Source: Planctomycetota bacterium (GTDB lineage Bacteria; Planctomycetota; Phycisphaerae; Phycisphaerales; UBA1924). From it: a DNA stretch of 64,000 bases. The notes below the pieces were generated by a model. The model was given only the letters and a program-made list of their open reading frames with translations, searched no databases and had not been told where the DNA came from. The stretch lies in NCBI GenBank assembly GCA_030950285.1, contig JAUZRR010000001.1, positions 1 through 64,000 of the forward strand, given 5' to 3'. Each line of letters opens with the position of its first letter. Within the stretch, counting starts at the first letter, position 1. The position numbers were made by a program, and so were the translations under genes. Of the stretch, positions 1-8,625 are shown one piece after another.

Positions 1-24
1 AGCTCGCCTCAAGAGGAGAAAACC

Positions 25-1050
25 ATGCACAAGCACATGCAAAGACCCACCCGACTCGGATTCACACTCATCGAACTGCTGGTGGTTATCGCGATTATCG
101 CGCTGCTCATCGGCATCCTGCTGCCGGCGCTGGGCAAAGCCCGCAAGGCCGCCCGCCTGTCGATCTGCGGCTCAAACCTCAAGCAGGTCGGCGTCGCGGT
201 CAACACCTACGCCTCTGACTTCGAGGACAAGATCGCCTCGTTCAGCTGGAACCGGGGCAACTACACCACCAAGTACAACGACCTGACCAATGCGCCCGAC
301 AACGTCACCGCGACGATGTACCAGCTCACCGAGATCATCCGCCGAAAGACCGGCGACGACACCTTCCCGGTCCTCAACAACCGCGCCCCGCAGCGTCGGT
401 TCAGCCACGCGGTGGTGGTGGACTACATGGCCGACGTGATCCCTGAACAGACGGCCGCCTGTCCGGAGGACCGCGAGTTGATCTCCTGGCAGAAGGACCC
501 GCACAACCCGCCGGACCTCAACGAGCAGGGCAGCGAGGCGTACAGCAAGATGTCGCCCTACCGCTCGACCTACCAGTTTGTCCCGGCGTCTTGGGCGCCC
601 GACAAGCGGACCCCCAAGACCGCCACGGTTTCGCCGTACAAGCCCAACCACGACCTGTTCCTGTTCCCCCCCGGTGCCCGCCTCGGCGAGCGGCAGATCC
701 GCGAGGTTGACTTCCCCTCCAACAAGGTGCAGATGTTCGACTTCTACGACTTCCACAGTGCCGCCAAAGTCCAGTTCTACGCCTACGACGACGCCAAGAC
801 CAACCTCCTTTTCTTCGACGGGTCGGTCCGCTTCCTCACCACCGGCGATTCCAACCGCAGCTTCCGTCCCAACAACCCGAGCAACGAAGGGCACGCCCGG
901 ATGGACTATGTCCCAAACGAAATCTACGAGCCGCCGGCCCGCTCGGGCGGCACCAAGGACGTCGACCTCGAGCCCTACTTCCGCTGGACCCGCGAAGGGC
1001 TCCACGGGATCGACTACGGCGGCTCTGAGATCAACAACAGCGGCGGCTGA
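25..1050 (+). CDS. Type II secretion pseudopilin, prepilin-type N-terminal domain
   Basis: A 341-residue secreted pseudopilin. The prepilin peptidase motif [15 protein letters not shown] lies at residues 10-22, with cleavage expected between Gly12 and Phe13 and the conserved Glu at position +5; the hydrophobic helix continues to about residue 32. Near residues 262-272 is an FFDGSVRFL segment, the DG-type signature at the C-terminus of the large pseudopilin families that planctomycetes carry in many copies. GAGGAG at 13-18 sits 6 bases before the ATG. It is a single gene followed by a strong hairpin terminator. The substrate or pseudopilus role is unknown; the class assignment is secure, the specific function is not. 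Confidence 0.88.
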   Translation: MHKHMQRPTRLGFTLIELLVVIAIIALLIGILLPALGKARKAARLSICGSNLKQVGVAVNTYASDFEDKIASFSWNRGNYTTKYNDLTNAPDNVTATMYQLTEIIRRKTGDDTFPVLNNRAPQRRFSHAVVVDYMADVIPEQTAACPEDRELISWQKDPHNPPDLNEQGSEAYSKMSPYRSTYQFVPASWAPDKRTPKTATVSPYKPNHDLFLFPPGARLGERQIREVDFPSNKVQMFDFYDFHSAAKVQFYAYDDAKTNLLFFDGSVRFLTTGDSNRSFRPNNPSNEGHARMDYVPNEIYEPPARSGGTKDVDLEPYFRWTREGLHGIDYGGSEINNSGG

Positions 1051-1080
1051 CCCGACGCGACAACCAATCCCTGTCTCCAC

Positions 1081-1119
1081 CACCGGCCCGATGCACGCAT
1101 CGGGCCGGTGTTCTCTTTT
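1081..1119 (+). terminator. Rho-independent terminator after the pseudopilin gene
   Basis: CACCGGCCCGATG and its complement CATCGGGCCGGTG form a 13-bp stem with a 4-base loop, followed by TTCTCTTTT. It separates the pseudopilin from bioY. Confidence 0.85.
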
Positions 1120-1133
1120 GCCAAGCCCGGCCG

Positions 1134-1790
1134 ATGTCTCCGCTACCATCCGCCATGCTCTGGTCTTCTTCTGCACCGCAACGCGGGATCACCCACCCCC
1201 GGGCTGACACCATCGCGCTCCCCGCCCGCAGCCGGGCCGAGCCATCTTCTGCGCTCCGTGACCTCCTCGCAGCCTCGTTCTTCGCCCTGTTCACGTCGAT
1301 CGCGGCCCAGATCGCGATCCCGCTCCCTCCCGACTACGTCCCCATGTCGCTCCAGACCCTCGCGGTCCTGCTCGCAGCCCTCTGCCTCGGCCCGCGCGTC
1401 GGCACGCTGAGCATGCTGATCTACCTCGCGGTCGGGGTCGGCGGCGGCGCGGTCTTTGCCGAGGGGTCCAAGGGCCTCGCTGTCCTCGTCGGCCAGACCG
1501 GAGGCTACCTGCTCGGGTTTGTCTGCTGCCAGCCGGTGGTCGGCATGATCGCCCGCCGCCGCGACGGCTCGGTCCGGGGGTGGCTGGCGATGATCGCCGC
1601 GGTGCTCGCGGGAAACGCGGTGGTCTTCGCGTTCGGCGTCCCGGTGCTGGGGCTGGTCAACGGCTACGGCGTGGGCCGCGCGCTCGAGGGCGGGCTCTAC
1701 CCCTACCTGCCCGGGCTGGTCGTCAAGTCGGTCGCGGCGGTCATGATCGGCCGACTCGCGGCCCCGCTGGCCGCCCGGCGCCCTTGGTGA
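1134..1790 (+). CDS. bioY: BioY family biotin transporter S-component
   Basis: A 218-residue integral membrane protein matching BioY, the substrate-binding S-component of energy-coupling-factor biotin transporters. It has about six hydrophobic helices, a first helix around LLAASFFALFTSIAAQIAIP, the PMSLQTLAVLLAALCLGPR segment typical of the family, and a glycine-rich GGGAVFAEGSKG loop. No EcfA or EcfT partners are nearby, so it either uses shared ECF modules encoded elsewhere or works alone, as reported for some BioY proteins. The start is uncertain: ATGs at 1134 and 1155 are both possible, neither has a clear ribosome-binding site, and the conserved part begins about residue 40. No biotin operator was recognised. 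Confidence 0.88.
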   Translation: MSPLPSAMLWSSSAPQRGITHPRADTIALPARSRAEPSSALRDLLAASFFALFTSIAAQIAIPLPPDYVPMSLQTLAVLLAALCLGPRVGTLSMLIYLAVGVGGGAVFAEGSKGLAVLVGQTGGYLLGFVCCQPVVGMIARRRDGSVRGWLAMIAAVLAGNAVVFAFGVPVLGLVNGYGVGRALEGGLYPYLPGLVVKSVAAVMIGRLAAPLAARRPW

Positions 1791-1894
1791 GCCCCGGGGC
1801 AGACAAAATCTCCGCGTCCGAGGAATATCGGGCGGCACCGCGTGGTTGATCCCGGCAGAAGGCCGGAAACGGGCTTCGTGTGAATCCTCTTCGT

Positions 1895-1940
1895 GCCCCG
1901 GTTGCTGACTGTCCCCCTGGCGACCGGGGCTCTTTTTTTT
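1895..1940 (+). terminator. Rho-independent terminator downstream of bioY
   Basis: GCCCCGG at 1895-1901 pairs with CCGGGGC at 1924-1930 and is followed directly by TC and a run of eight T residues. Confidence 0.75.
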
Positions 1941-1974
1941 GAAAACGCACACGCCGGGTGTTGGCATCTTCGTA

Positions 1975-1997
1975 GAGCCCCTCGCGCAAGCGAGGGG
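1975..1997 (-). repeat. Dispersed palindromic repeat, family A, reverse copy
   Basis: GAGCCCCTCGC GCAA GCGAGGGG: 8-bp perfect stem with a GCAA loop. It lies in the bioY/lipoprotein convergent gap. One of at least 14 intergenic copies in the window. Confidence 0.8.
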
Positions 1998-2213
1998 AAA
2001 GCACCCACCCGAACCACGAAAGACTCGAGGTGCCAGACGCTCGCGTGCGCCCCGCGTGCGAGGTGTGTCCATGCGAGAGGGCCCGGTCGTGTTGGACCCG
2101 GCGCTTTCGCTGAGGGCTCTTTTCTCGTCTGACAAATCCGAGCGTGCACGCACACTCGGCGACGCACTCGCAAGCGACCCGCCCGGTTCCAAATACACAA
2201 CATGTTGGGTGCG

Positions 2214-2531
2214 TTAGTTCAGGCCAAACTTCTGCTTGTAGATAACCTTGCCGTCTTTGACCATCACGAGGATGCCCTGATTCTCGTCGCCCCACAGGTA
2301 GTCTTTGGTATCGCCGCCGCCGCCTTGCGATTCGACCATGCCGGCCGCGCCGATCCCGACGCCCGACGCGACCTGCAACTCGCCAGCACCACCCATGATC
2401 GACTCGACCTCGATGAGGTCCATGTCCACCTGGATCAGGTCGTAGTTTTCAGGCGTGACAGTTTCCTCACACCCGGTGACAGCCAGCAGGGAGAGCGCAA
2501 GAACGAGCACGGCAGCGATGCGGGTGAGCAT
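2214..2531 (-). CDS. Small lipoprotein with SmpA/OmlA-like fold
   Basis: A 105-residue lipoprotein. Residues 1-21 form a signal peptide with lipobox AVTGC, Cys21 being the lipidation site. The mature part has the pattern of a SmpA/OmlA (BamE-like) domain: YDLIQVDMDLIEVESIMG, where a short helix carries the motif that usually reads V..GMT..V..LLG, followed by YLWGD and ending in VKDGKVIYKQKFGL. AAGGAA lies 8-13 bases upstream of the ATG at 2531. Family members help outer-membrane protein assembly or inhibit beta-lactamase; which applies here cannot be told. It is transcribed towards bioY and stands alone. Confidence 0.72.
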   Translation of the reverse strand: MLTRIAAVLVLALSLLAVTGCEETVTPENYDLIQVDMDLIEVESIMGGAGELQVASGVGIGAAGMVESQGGGGDTKDYLWGDENQGILVMVKDGKVIYKQKFGLN

Positions 2532-2720
2532 GATCGGGTTCCTTATCGGGCGTTCGGAGCTCGCCGGAGTTGAGGCCTTCAAACAGTTCTTGCCCAGTCT
2601 ACACGAACCCGGCCGAAACTGGAGCCCCGAATCGAGACGGGCCGATGGTTGGTTCCGCACGAGGGCCGGCGTGGTCCTGTTTGGCCACCGACCGGCGCAC
2701 CCCTTTCCCCGGAGCCTTCC

Positions 2721-3299
2721 ATGAGTGAGCACGAACCGCAGATTACTGTTATCGGTCCCGACACCCAGATCAAGGGCGAGATGACCTTCGAGCGCACCGC
2801 GCGAATCCTCGGCCGCTTCGAGGGCAAGATCACCAGCGGCGGCGAGCTGCAGGTCGGCGCGACCGCCGAGTGCGTCGCGTCGCTCGATGCCACCACGATC
2901 ATCGTCGACGGCCACGTCGAGGGCAACGTCGCCGCGAGCGACCGCATCCAGCTCAACAGCACCGCTCGGGTCAACGGCGACGTCGTGGCCGAGAAACTGA
3001 TCGTCGCCGAGGGCGCGTCGTTCAACGGCCGCTGCTGCGTCGGGCCCGAAGCCGTCGCCGAGTTGCAGACAAGGAACGCAGCCGCGGCCTCCCCCGACGC
3101 CCGCGCGCAACAGCCCCGTGAGAACGGCACCACGCAAAGCCGTCCGGTCGAGCGTCCCATCCCCGAGGTCAAGCCCGCGGGAACCAACGCCGCGGCGTTT
3201 GACTGGGTCGGGAAAGCCGGCAACGGTGAAGCCAACGAAGTGAGCAACGGCACCAACGGCTGGGGCCCGCGGACCACCGCTGCCGACGGCGCAGCCTGA
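2721..3299 (+). CDS. Bactofilin (polymer-forming cytoskeletal protein)
   Basis: A 192-residue bactofilin. Residues about 8-115 contain the right-handed beta-helix repeats (ITVIGPDTQIKGEMTFERT, GRFEGKITSGGELQVG, VDGHVEGNVAASDRIQLN, ARVNGDVVAEKLIVAEG) that polymerise without nucleotide. Residues 120-192 are a Pro/Ala/Asn-rich tail. The ATG at 2721 was chosen because the beta-helix starts eight residues later and an earlier in-frame ATG at 2649 would add unrelated residues. It is followed at 127 bases by a second bactofilin on the same strand, so the two probably form one filament or scaffold. Function in cell shape, stalk or division is not determinable here. Confidence 0.88.
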   Translation: MSEHEPQITVIGPDTQIKGEMTFERTARILGRFEGKITSGGELQVGATAECVASLDATTIIVDGHVEGNVAASDRIQLNSTARVNGDVVAEKLIVAEGASFNGRCCVGPEAVAELQTRNAAAASPDARAQQPRENGTTQSRPVERPIPEVKPAGTNAAAFDWVGKAGNGEANEVSNGTNGWGPRTTAADGAA

Positions 3300-3426
3300 C
3301 GAACGTTGCACCACGCCCGAAAGGCGGCACGGCTCTTGGTGCCGTGTATCTGCTGCCGCCCGTCGTCCCGATGCCAACCGCCGCTGCGCACCAGCGCAGC
3401 GGCGCGATGAAGACGAGACCCCCCGC

Positions 3427-3873
3427 GTGACCCTCTCCGCCAAGTCGCTCGTGCCCCCCGCCGCGCCGTCGCGCACCGTGCAGTGCTACCACTGCGGGCG
3501 TCACTGCGCGGTCAGTGTCCACGCGATGAGCAGCTCGTGCTCGCAATGCTACCGCCAGCTCGCGATCGCCGACATCGTCGTGCGGTCCAGGCACTGGGGC
3601 AGCCGACTCCAGACCTGTGGCAAGATCCTCCTCGACCGCAAGGCCGACGTCCGGGTCAACCTCCTCACCGCCGGCGGGGGGGTCGAGGTGCATGGCTCGC
3701 TCCGCGGCAAAATCGTCTCGTTCGGGCCGGTCACACTCGGCGAGGCCGCAAGAATCGACGGCGACCTCGAAGCACCCGCGATCTACGTCTCACCCGGCGC
3801 AACCATCCTCGGCGGCACGTTCTCGATCGTGCCCGTGCCCAAGCTCGAGCAGGCTGCTGCAAAGGTCACCTGA
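3427..3873 (+). CDS. Bactofilin-like protein with N-terminal zinc-ribbon-like segment
   Basis: A 148-residue protein starting at GTG 3427. The N-terminal part has two CxxC pairs, Cys20/Cys23 (CYHC) and Cys38/Cys41 (CSQC), plus Cys27, spaced like a zinc ribbon. Residues about 56-140 carry bactofilin beta-helix turns (VNLLTAGGGVEVHGSLRGK, LGEAARIDGDLEAPAIYVS, GATILGGTF). Canonical bactofilins lack a metal-binding head. It follows the first bactofilin in the same direction and could cap or anchor that filament; this is inference. The bactofilin assignment is good, the metal site is read from Cys spacing only. Confidence 0.78.
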   Translation: MTLSAKSLVPPAAPSRTVQCYHCGRHCAVSVHAMSSSCSQCYRQLAIADIVVRSRHWGSRLQTCGKILLDRKADVRVNLLTAGGGVEVHGSLRGKIVSFGPVTLGEAARIDGDLEAPAIYVSPGATILGGTFSIVPVPKLEQAAAKVT

Positions 3874-4275
3874 TCTTGCGGCATCGCGGGCCGCTTGGGC
3901 GCGGTTTCTCGTTGGCGATTGGATGATCGGTCTCCGCCTGGCACCAATCGCCTCGCTCTCGGTGTTCAGTGCATCAGCCGCCCCCTCTCCTTCACCCCTC
4001 AAAAGCCCCAGCCCGCATCCCTGCCTACTATCCCTCGCAAGCCGGTGGCCTCAGCCCTCCCCTACCTCACGCTGTTGCGTGTCGGGAGGACCATCTGGGA
4101 ATCTGTCGGCAGCGTCCTCTCCGTCCGGTGACGAATCACCGATCAGCGCGAAGACGCTCCACCCAGGACGGCCGCTCTTGCCCCAATCGCCAACTCGGCA
4201 GGGCACAGGAAACGCCCGAATCAACGATTGCCCTCGCTGCGCGTGCGCAGCGTGGGGATATGGAGTCGAACCACA
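3874..4275. other. Intergenic region upstream of the DEAD-box helicase
   Basis: About 400 bases with no gene I can support. The 3' end (4254-4275) contains a tRNA T-arm-like string on the minus strand, but no cloverleaf can be built. It probably holds the helicase promoter and leader; no clear -35/-10 pair was found. Confidence 0.5.
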
Positions 4276-5796
4276 TTGTCTCGTAACCCAAACAACTTCC
4301 GCCGAAACGCCCGCAAGGGACCACACAACCCCGCGCCCAAGCCCCGTCAAGAGCCCGCGCAGGACACCACCCCCGACACCCCTTCCACCCCGTTCGAGTC
4401 CGGCGAGCCCGCGTCCGACTTTGCCTCGCTCGAGCTTGCGCCGCAGCTGCTCCGCGCGATTCGTGACGAGGGCTACGAGGTGCCGTCGCTGATTCAGGCG
4501 CAGGCGATCCCGCCGGCGATGGCGGGGCGCGACGTGCTCGGCTGCGCGCAGACCGGGACGGGCAAGACCGCAGCCTTTGCGCTGCCGGTGCTCGACAAGC
4601 TCATCAAGGACGGCGTCGCTGAGGACCGTTGTCGGCACGTGCCTCGGGCGCTGGTCTTGTGCCCGACGCGCGAGCTTGCCGGGCAGATCACCAAGAGCTT
4701 TTCGACCTACGGCCGTCACGCGCGGCTGCGACACACCGCGATCTACGGCGGGGTGAGCCAGTTCCATCAGGAAAAGGCCCTCCGCCGCGGGGTCAACATT
4801 CTCGTCGCCACGCCGGGTCGGCTGATTGACCTCATCGAGCAGGGGATCGTCGATCTCAGCGAGATCGAGGTGTTCATTCTTGACGAAGCCGACCGGATGC
4901 TCGACATGGGGTTCATCAACCCCATCCGCCGTATCGCGGCTGAGATTCACGAGGACCGGCAGACGATGCTGTTCTCGGCGACCATGCCCCGTGAGATCAA
5001 GTCGCTCGCCAACTCGCTGCTCAACGACCCGGTCCACATCACGGTGACACCGGTCGCGTCGGCGGCCCCGAAGATCGAGCAGTCGGTCTACATGGTCGGG
5101 CGGCAGGAAAAGCAGGCGTTGCTGCACCACCTGATCGACGAGCACTCGATCGAGCGGACGCTGGTCTTTACGCGGACCAAGCACGGGGCGGACAAGGTCG
5201 CCCGGCGTCTCAACCGCGCGGGCATCGCGGCCGACGCGATCCATGGCAACAAATCGCAGAACCAGCGGCAGCGCGCCCTCGACGGGTTCCGCGTGGGCAA
5301 GTGCCGGGTCTTGGTGGCGACCGATGTCGCGGCCCGCGGGCTCGATATCGACGACGTGTCGCACGTCTTCAACTTTGACATGCCCAACGAGCCCGAGGCG
5401 TATATCCACCGCATCGGGCGCACCGGACGGGCCGGCGCGACCGGGCTGGCGATCGCGTTCTGCGACCGCGACGAGCGCTCGATGCTGCGACAGATCGAAC
5501 GCCTCCTGGGGAACAAGATCGCCGCGACGACCGAGCTGCCGGTGCTGCCGATCTTGCCCAAGGCAGAGCGCGGGGTTGAGTCCAAGCCCCGCACACCCCG
5601 CACACCCCGCGGCCCGGGCAAGCCCGGCAACCACAGCGCCTCGGCCCCACGCCCGCCCAAGCGCCGCACCGGCAGCGGAAGCGGCAACGACTACGGCGGG
5701 TCTGGGTACGGCGGTGGCGGCGGCGGCGGTCAGGGGGGGGCCAAGCCCCGCAGCCGCAAGACCCGGTCGAGCAGCTACGGCTCGCGCCGGGCGTAA
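4276..5796 (+). CDS. DEAD-box ATP-dependent RNA helicase (RhlE type)
   Basis: A 506-residue RNA helicase. Motifs in order: Q motif (GYEVPSLIQAQAIP), I AQTGTGKT near residue 91, Ia PTRELAGQI near 130, TPGRLID, II DEAD near 203, III SAT near 234, then VFTRTKHGAD, V ARGLD near 353 and VI HRIGRTGRAG near 378. The last 75 residues are a Pro/Arg/Gly-rich basic tail ending in RSRKTRSSSYGSRRA, a typical non-specific RNA-binding extension. The start is taken as TTG 4276 because GGAG at 4262-4265 is correctly spaced and the product begins MSRNPNNFRRN; an upstream GTG-type start at 4228 is the alternative. Likely role is ribosome assembly or mRNA turnover. Confidence 0.92.
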   Translation: MSRNPNNFRRNARKGPHNPAPKPRQEPAQDTTPDTPSTPFESGEPASDFASLELAPQLLRAIRDEGYEVPSLIQAQAIPPAMAGRDVLGCAQTGTGKTAAFALPVLDKLIKDGVAEDRCRHVPRALVLCPTRELAGQITKSFSTYGRHARLRHTAIYGGVSQFHQEKALRRGVNILVATPGRLIDLIEQGIVDLSEIEVFILDEADRMLDMGFINPIRRIAAEIHEDRQTMLFSATMPREIKSLANSLLNDPVHITVTPVASAAPKIEQSVYMVGRQEKQALLHHLIDEHSIERTLVFTRTKHGADKVARRLNRAGIAADAIHGNKSQNQRQRALDGFRVGKCRVLVATDVAARGLDIDDVSHVFNFDMPNEPEAYIHRIGRTGRAGATGLAIAFCDRDERSMLRQIERLLGNKIAATTELPVLPILPKAERGVESKPRTPRTPRGPGKPGNHSASAPRPPKRRTGSGSGNDYGGSGYGGGGGGGQGGAKPRSRKTRSSSYGSRRA

Positions 5797-5830
5797 CAAC
5801 AGACGCGGCAGATTCTGACCAACTCTTGAG

Positions 5831-5866
5831 GCGGGCGCACGTTGGACGTGCGCCCGCTTTCTTCTT
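5831..5866 (+). terminator. Rho-independent terminator after the helicase gene
   Basis: GCGGGCGCACGT pairs with ACGTGCGCCCGC across a 3-base loop (12-bp stem), followed by TTTCTTCTT. Confidence 0.85.
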
Positions 5867-5889
5867 GGGTACTTCGGTACACTCTCGGC

Positions 5890-7029
5890 ATGCACAAGCC
5901 CATCCTCTATGCCGCGCTCTCGATCGTGTCCTGCTGCACTGTGTTCCTGAACGCGGGGGAGGACGACGCCGCGATTGCTGCGGACGACATGATCAAGAAC
6001 CTGCTCCAACGCCTGGAGACCGCGGTGCTCGCTGGGGATGCCGAGGCGTATCTCGCCAACATCGACACCACGGCCAGCGAATGGGCAACCGAACAGACCA
6101 ATTGGGCAGCCGACCTCGCCGAGCACACGCCGGAGATGTTTGACCTGAACCTCCTGCCCCGTGTCGAGGTTCCCGCAGAGCTCAACCCGTCGGAACACGT
6201 CGCGGCCCTCCGCATGACCTGGCAGTTCCCAGACGGGGGGGAACGTCGGGTCGAGTTCCCCGCACGGTTTACCCTCGACGAGCACCAGAACTGGCACTAC
6301 GCCGGCGAGGCGTGGACGAGCGTGGCTTCGGAGGACGGCCAGACCATCGTGCTGTTTCTCACCGACGACCTGCAAGAGATCGCCGAGCGGATCACCGAAA
6401 TGATGCCCGGCATCCGCGAGCACGTGGACACGGGGTTCCAGACCCACCTCGAGCACCCGCAGGTGGTCAAGCTCTACACGGACATGGGGCACCTGCAACA
6501 GTCGATCTACCTGAGCTATACCGACGGGCTGGGTGGGTGGAACGAGCCGGGCGAGGCGATCAAGATCATGGCGAGCCCGCGGATGGGCGCGCGGCGGCTG
6601 CGGATCCTGCTGTCGCACGAGTACGGGCACGTTGCGACGTTTACCTATCACCAGGACGTCGCGGAGAATCTGCCCTGGTGGGTCGCGGAGGGTGTGGCCG
6701 AGCTCGCGGCCGAGCGGTATTCGGGGGACCGGGCGCGGGAAGGCACCGAGGCTGCGGTCCGCGCGTGGGCCGAGGCCGGCGCGCTGGCGGCGTGGGAGGA
6801 CATGGCCGACTTTCGCGAGACGCCCTCGCGGCTGCACGGGCATGTGTATTTGCAGGGGCACCACTTTGTGGGGTACGTCTCCGAGCGGTTCGGGCGGTCG
6901 GCGCGGAATGCGTGGGTCCGTCGGCTTGCGTCGGGCGACTCGCTCGATGAGGCCACGCTCGAAGCGCTGGGCGTGAGCTTTGCCGACCTCGACGGGCAGT
7001 GGCGTGCGAGCCTCTCGGCCGACGAGTAG
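5890..7029 (+). CDS. Secreted gluzincin-type metallopeptidase (peptidase MA-like)
   Basis: A 379-residue protein starting at ATG 5890 with an N-terminal signal peptide (about residues 1-20, LYAALSIVSCCTVFLNAG). The zinc-protease signature SHEYGH (HExxH) is near residues 242-246, followed about 24 residues later by WVAEGVAELAAE, where the Glu is the expected third zinc ligand of gluzincins. The preceding 220 residues include an NTF2/SnoaL-like stretch (LLQRLETAVLAGDAEAYLANID) and resemble no specific family I can name. It is probably a periplasmic or extracellular peptidase of the MA clan; substrate unknown. It lies alone between a terminator and an exosortase-type secreted protein. Confidence 0.78.
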   Translation: MHKPILYAALSIVSCCTVFLNAGEDDAAIAADDMIKNLLQRLETAVLAGDAEAYLANIDTTASEWATEQTNWAADLAEHTPEMFDLNLLPRVEVPAELNPSEHVAALRMTWQFPDGGERRVEFPARFTLDEHQNWHYAGEAWTSVASEDGQTIVLFLTDDLQEIAERITEMMPGIREHVDTGFQTHLEHPQVVKLYTDMGHLQQSIYLSYTDGLGGWNEPGEAIKIMASPRMGARRLRILLSHEYGHVATFTYHQDVAENLPWWVAEGVAELAAERYSGDRAREGTEAAVRAWAEAGALAAWEDMADFRETPSRLHGHVYLQGHHFVGYVSERFGRSARNAWVRRLASGDSLDEATLEALGVSFADLDGQWRASLSADE

Positions 7030-7176
7030 GGCGGCCGTGAGCAATGTCGGACTGCTGCTCTACGTCAATCTGGGCAGCATGGGCATTCCGGTCAAACTGT
7101 GAACACCCGCGGTGAGCAAACCGGAGTCCCAGAACAAGAATATCGGCATGACCTCTTCATAAACTCCTTTCGGTGC

Positions 7177-7204
7177 TTGCATTACAGCGAGAAGCGTCTA
7201 TTCT
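7177..7204 (+). promoter_or_regulatory. Possible sigma70-type promoter for the PEP-CTERM gene
   Basis: TTGCAT at 7177-7182 and TATTCT at 7199-7204 are separated by 16 bases, in a locally AT-rich stretch about 60 bases before the start codon at 7266. Based on sequence resemblance only. Confidence 0.3.
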
Positions 7205-7265
7205 TGACCTTGGCGATTGAGTGTGAATGCTCAGTCAAACACCCCAGCTTTGAGGAGAGAGACAA

Positions 7266-8000
7266 ATGAAAACCCTTGCTATCGCTGCCCTCGCGGTGGG
7301 CATGGCGGCCACCGCTGCTTCTGCCGACCCGACGTATTCATTCCAGTACAACGACGGGGATTCCGGCTCGTTCGGCCGCAACGACAACGGCGGCGTGTTC
7401 GAGTCGATCTCGTCGACGTTCAACCCCGCGACCAACCGCCTCACGTTTGAGGTTGTGTTCTCGAACGCGGTGACCGAGGGCTTCACGCTCGCGATCAACA
7501 ACGGGAGCAACCCCAAGGGGCACGCCAACGAGATGGCGCTCTTCTACTTTGACGCAGCCGACCAGAACGACGTGAACCTGATCGCGTATGTCTACAGCGG
7601 GCAGAACAACGCCAACTCGTACCAGACGCAGGCGTTGATCGAGAGCACCGACGACACCGGTTGGATCAACTCGCTGACGGCTTCAGACAACGCCGGCGAG
7701 CGTGCCCTCGGGTTCGACGTCGACGCGACGGGGATCATCGACTACAGCAACCACGCGGACTGGACCGGCGCGCAGTTTACCAACGCCTTCGGCATCTGGC
7801 TGCACCCGTTCCGTAACTTTGACATCACCTATGACACCGCTGAAGGCTCGAACAAGGGCGGGATCAACTCGTTCCTGCGGAGCAGCCAGGGCTGGTTTGA
7901 CGGCAGCGACTTCGACATCACCATCGTCCCGTTGCCCACCGGCGCGGCGATGGCCGGGCTCGGGCTGGCCGGGCTTGCGAGCCGTCGGCGTCGCGCCTGA
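7266..8000 (+). CDS. Exosortase-sorted (PEP-CTERM-like) secreted protein
   Basis: A 244-residue secreted protein. Residues 1-20 are a signal peptide (MKTLAIAALAVGMAATAASA). The C-terminus is a sorting tail: VPLPTGAAMAGLGLAGLAS then RRRRA, i.e. the VPLP motif, a transmembrane helix and an arginine cluster, as recognised by exosortases (EpsH family). The middle is beta-rich and Asn/Asp/Gly-rich with no family recognised. GAGGAGAGA lies just before the ATG. Such proteins are usually exported, cleaved and attached at the cell surface or matrix. No exosortase gene is present in the window. A strong terminator follows. Confidence 0.83.
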   Translation: MKTLAIAALAVGMAATAASADPTYSFQYNDGDSGSFGRNDNGGVFESISSTFNPATNRLTFEVVFSNAVTEGFTLAINNGSNPKGHANEMALFYFDAADQNDVNLIAYVYSGQNNANSYQTQALIESTDDTGWINSLTASDNAGERALGFDVDATGIIDYSNHADWTGAQFTNAFGIWLHPFRNFDITYDTAEGSNKGGINSFLRSSQGWFDGSDFDITIVPLPTGAAMAGLGLAGLASRRRRA

Positions 8001-8024
8001 TCGGCATCCTGTGTAAACACCCAG

Positions 8025-8054
8025 CGGCCGCCCACGAGGGCGGCCGTTTTTTTT
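8025..8054 (+). terminator. Rho-independent terminator after the PEP-CTERM gene
   Basis: CGGCCGCCC pairs with GGGCGGCCG (9 bp, 4-base loop), followed by eight T residues. Confidence 0.9.
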
Positions 8055-8170
8055 GTTGTCGATGGGCGAGGTTTGCGCCCGGCGACGATCCAGCCGGGGG
8101 TCGATCGCACCGATGAGAGGGGGATGGTCTTCGAGCACCTAAGACGGGCAGACAAATCCCCCAGATTGCC

Positions 8171-8545
8171 TCAGGTTGCGGGTCCCTCGTCGAGGGCTTT
8201 GAGGACATCGGGCAGATTGGCGGCAAACCCGCCACGGGCGATCGCCCGATCGGCGCCGGCTTCTCTGGCTTTGGTGAAGAGTTCGGTCATGACGTGGGGT
8301 CCGAATGCGAGGACGCGGATCGCCCGGTGGGTCTCGGCGGCGTCGGGGCCACGGAGCCGACGGATCAGGTCGAGGCCGAGGTCTTCGGTTTCCAGGTCGA
8401 CGACGAGCGCTCTGACGTCTGAATCGGCGAGCCTCGCTTCGAGCATTTCGAGTGATCTGACCGGTCTGGCGGCGAGCCCGATTGCTTCGGCGGTCGACTT
8501 GATGCGGGTCGCCCATAGAAGATCGGCACAGACGTAGAGTATCAT
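8171..8545 (-). CDS. Degenerate response-regulator receiver-like protein
   Basis: A 124-residue single-domain protein with the alternating beta-alpha pattern of a CheY receiver. The phospho-acceptor position appears conserved (Asp50 in ALVVDLETEDLG), but the N-terminal acidic pair is reduced to Asp8, the switch Thr/Ser region reads VLAFGPH, and the conserved Lys is replaced (ADRAIARGGF). It may act without phosphorylation or bind another ligand. It is divergent from gdhA with about 80 bases between the start codons, so it could affect that gene; there is no DNA-binding domain. No histidine kinase is nearby. Confidence 0.62.
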   Translation of the reverse strand: MILYVCADLLWATRIKSTAEAIGLAARPVRSLEMLEARLADSDVRALVVDLETEDLGLDLIRRLRGPDAAETHRAIRVLAFGPHVMTELFTKAREAGADRAIARGGFAANLPDVLKALDEGPAT

Positions 8546-8625
8546 TCCAGAATCCTCAGGCCGCCCCAGCCTGAATCGCGGAGGGATTCCTGAGGGCAGC
8601 CGCTTGACGTTACCGAAGGATAGCC

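Larger units (their letters stand above)
1791..2213. other. Intergenic region between bioY and a convergent lipoprotein gene
   Basis: A 423-base gap between convergent genes. It holds a terminator at 1895-1940 and one copy of the dispersed palindromic repeat at 1975-1997. The remainder, rich in CGCGTGCG-type words, shows no credible gene on either strand. Confidence 0.6.

Noticed and set aside
172-1176. Long open frames antisense to real genes (for example 172-1176, 4051-7044, 11705-12973, 33744-35774, 56499-58067)
   Set aside because: Compositionally these are mirror translations of high-GC coding sequence, without domains, start signals or conservation; the opposite strand carries well-identified genes.
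4254-4280. tRNA-like T-arm string (GGTTCGACTCC on the minus strand) before the helicase
   Set aside because: The T-stem can be drawn with five pairs, but no D arm, anticodon arm or matching acceptor strand exists upstream on that strand, and no tmRNA tag frame is found.
5797-5889. Earlier start (5842) for the metallopeptidase
   Set aside because: It falls inside the helicase terminator and would put 16 residues before a good signal peptide; ATG 5890 is preferred.
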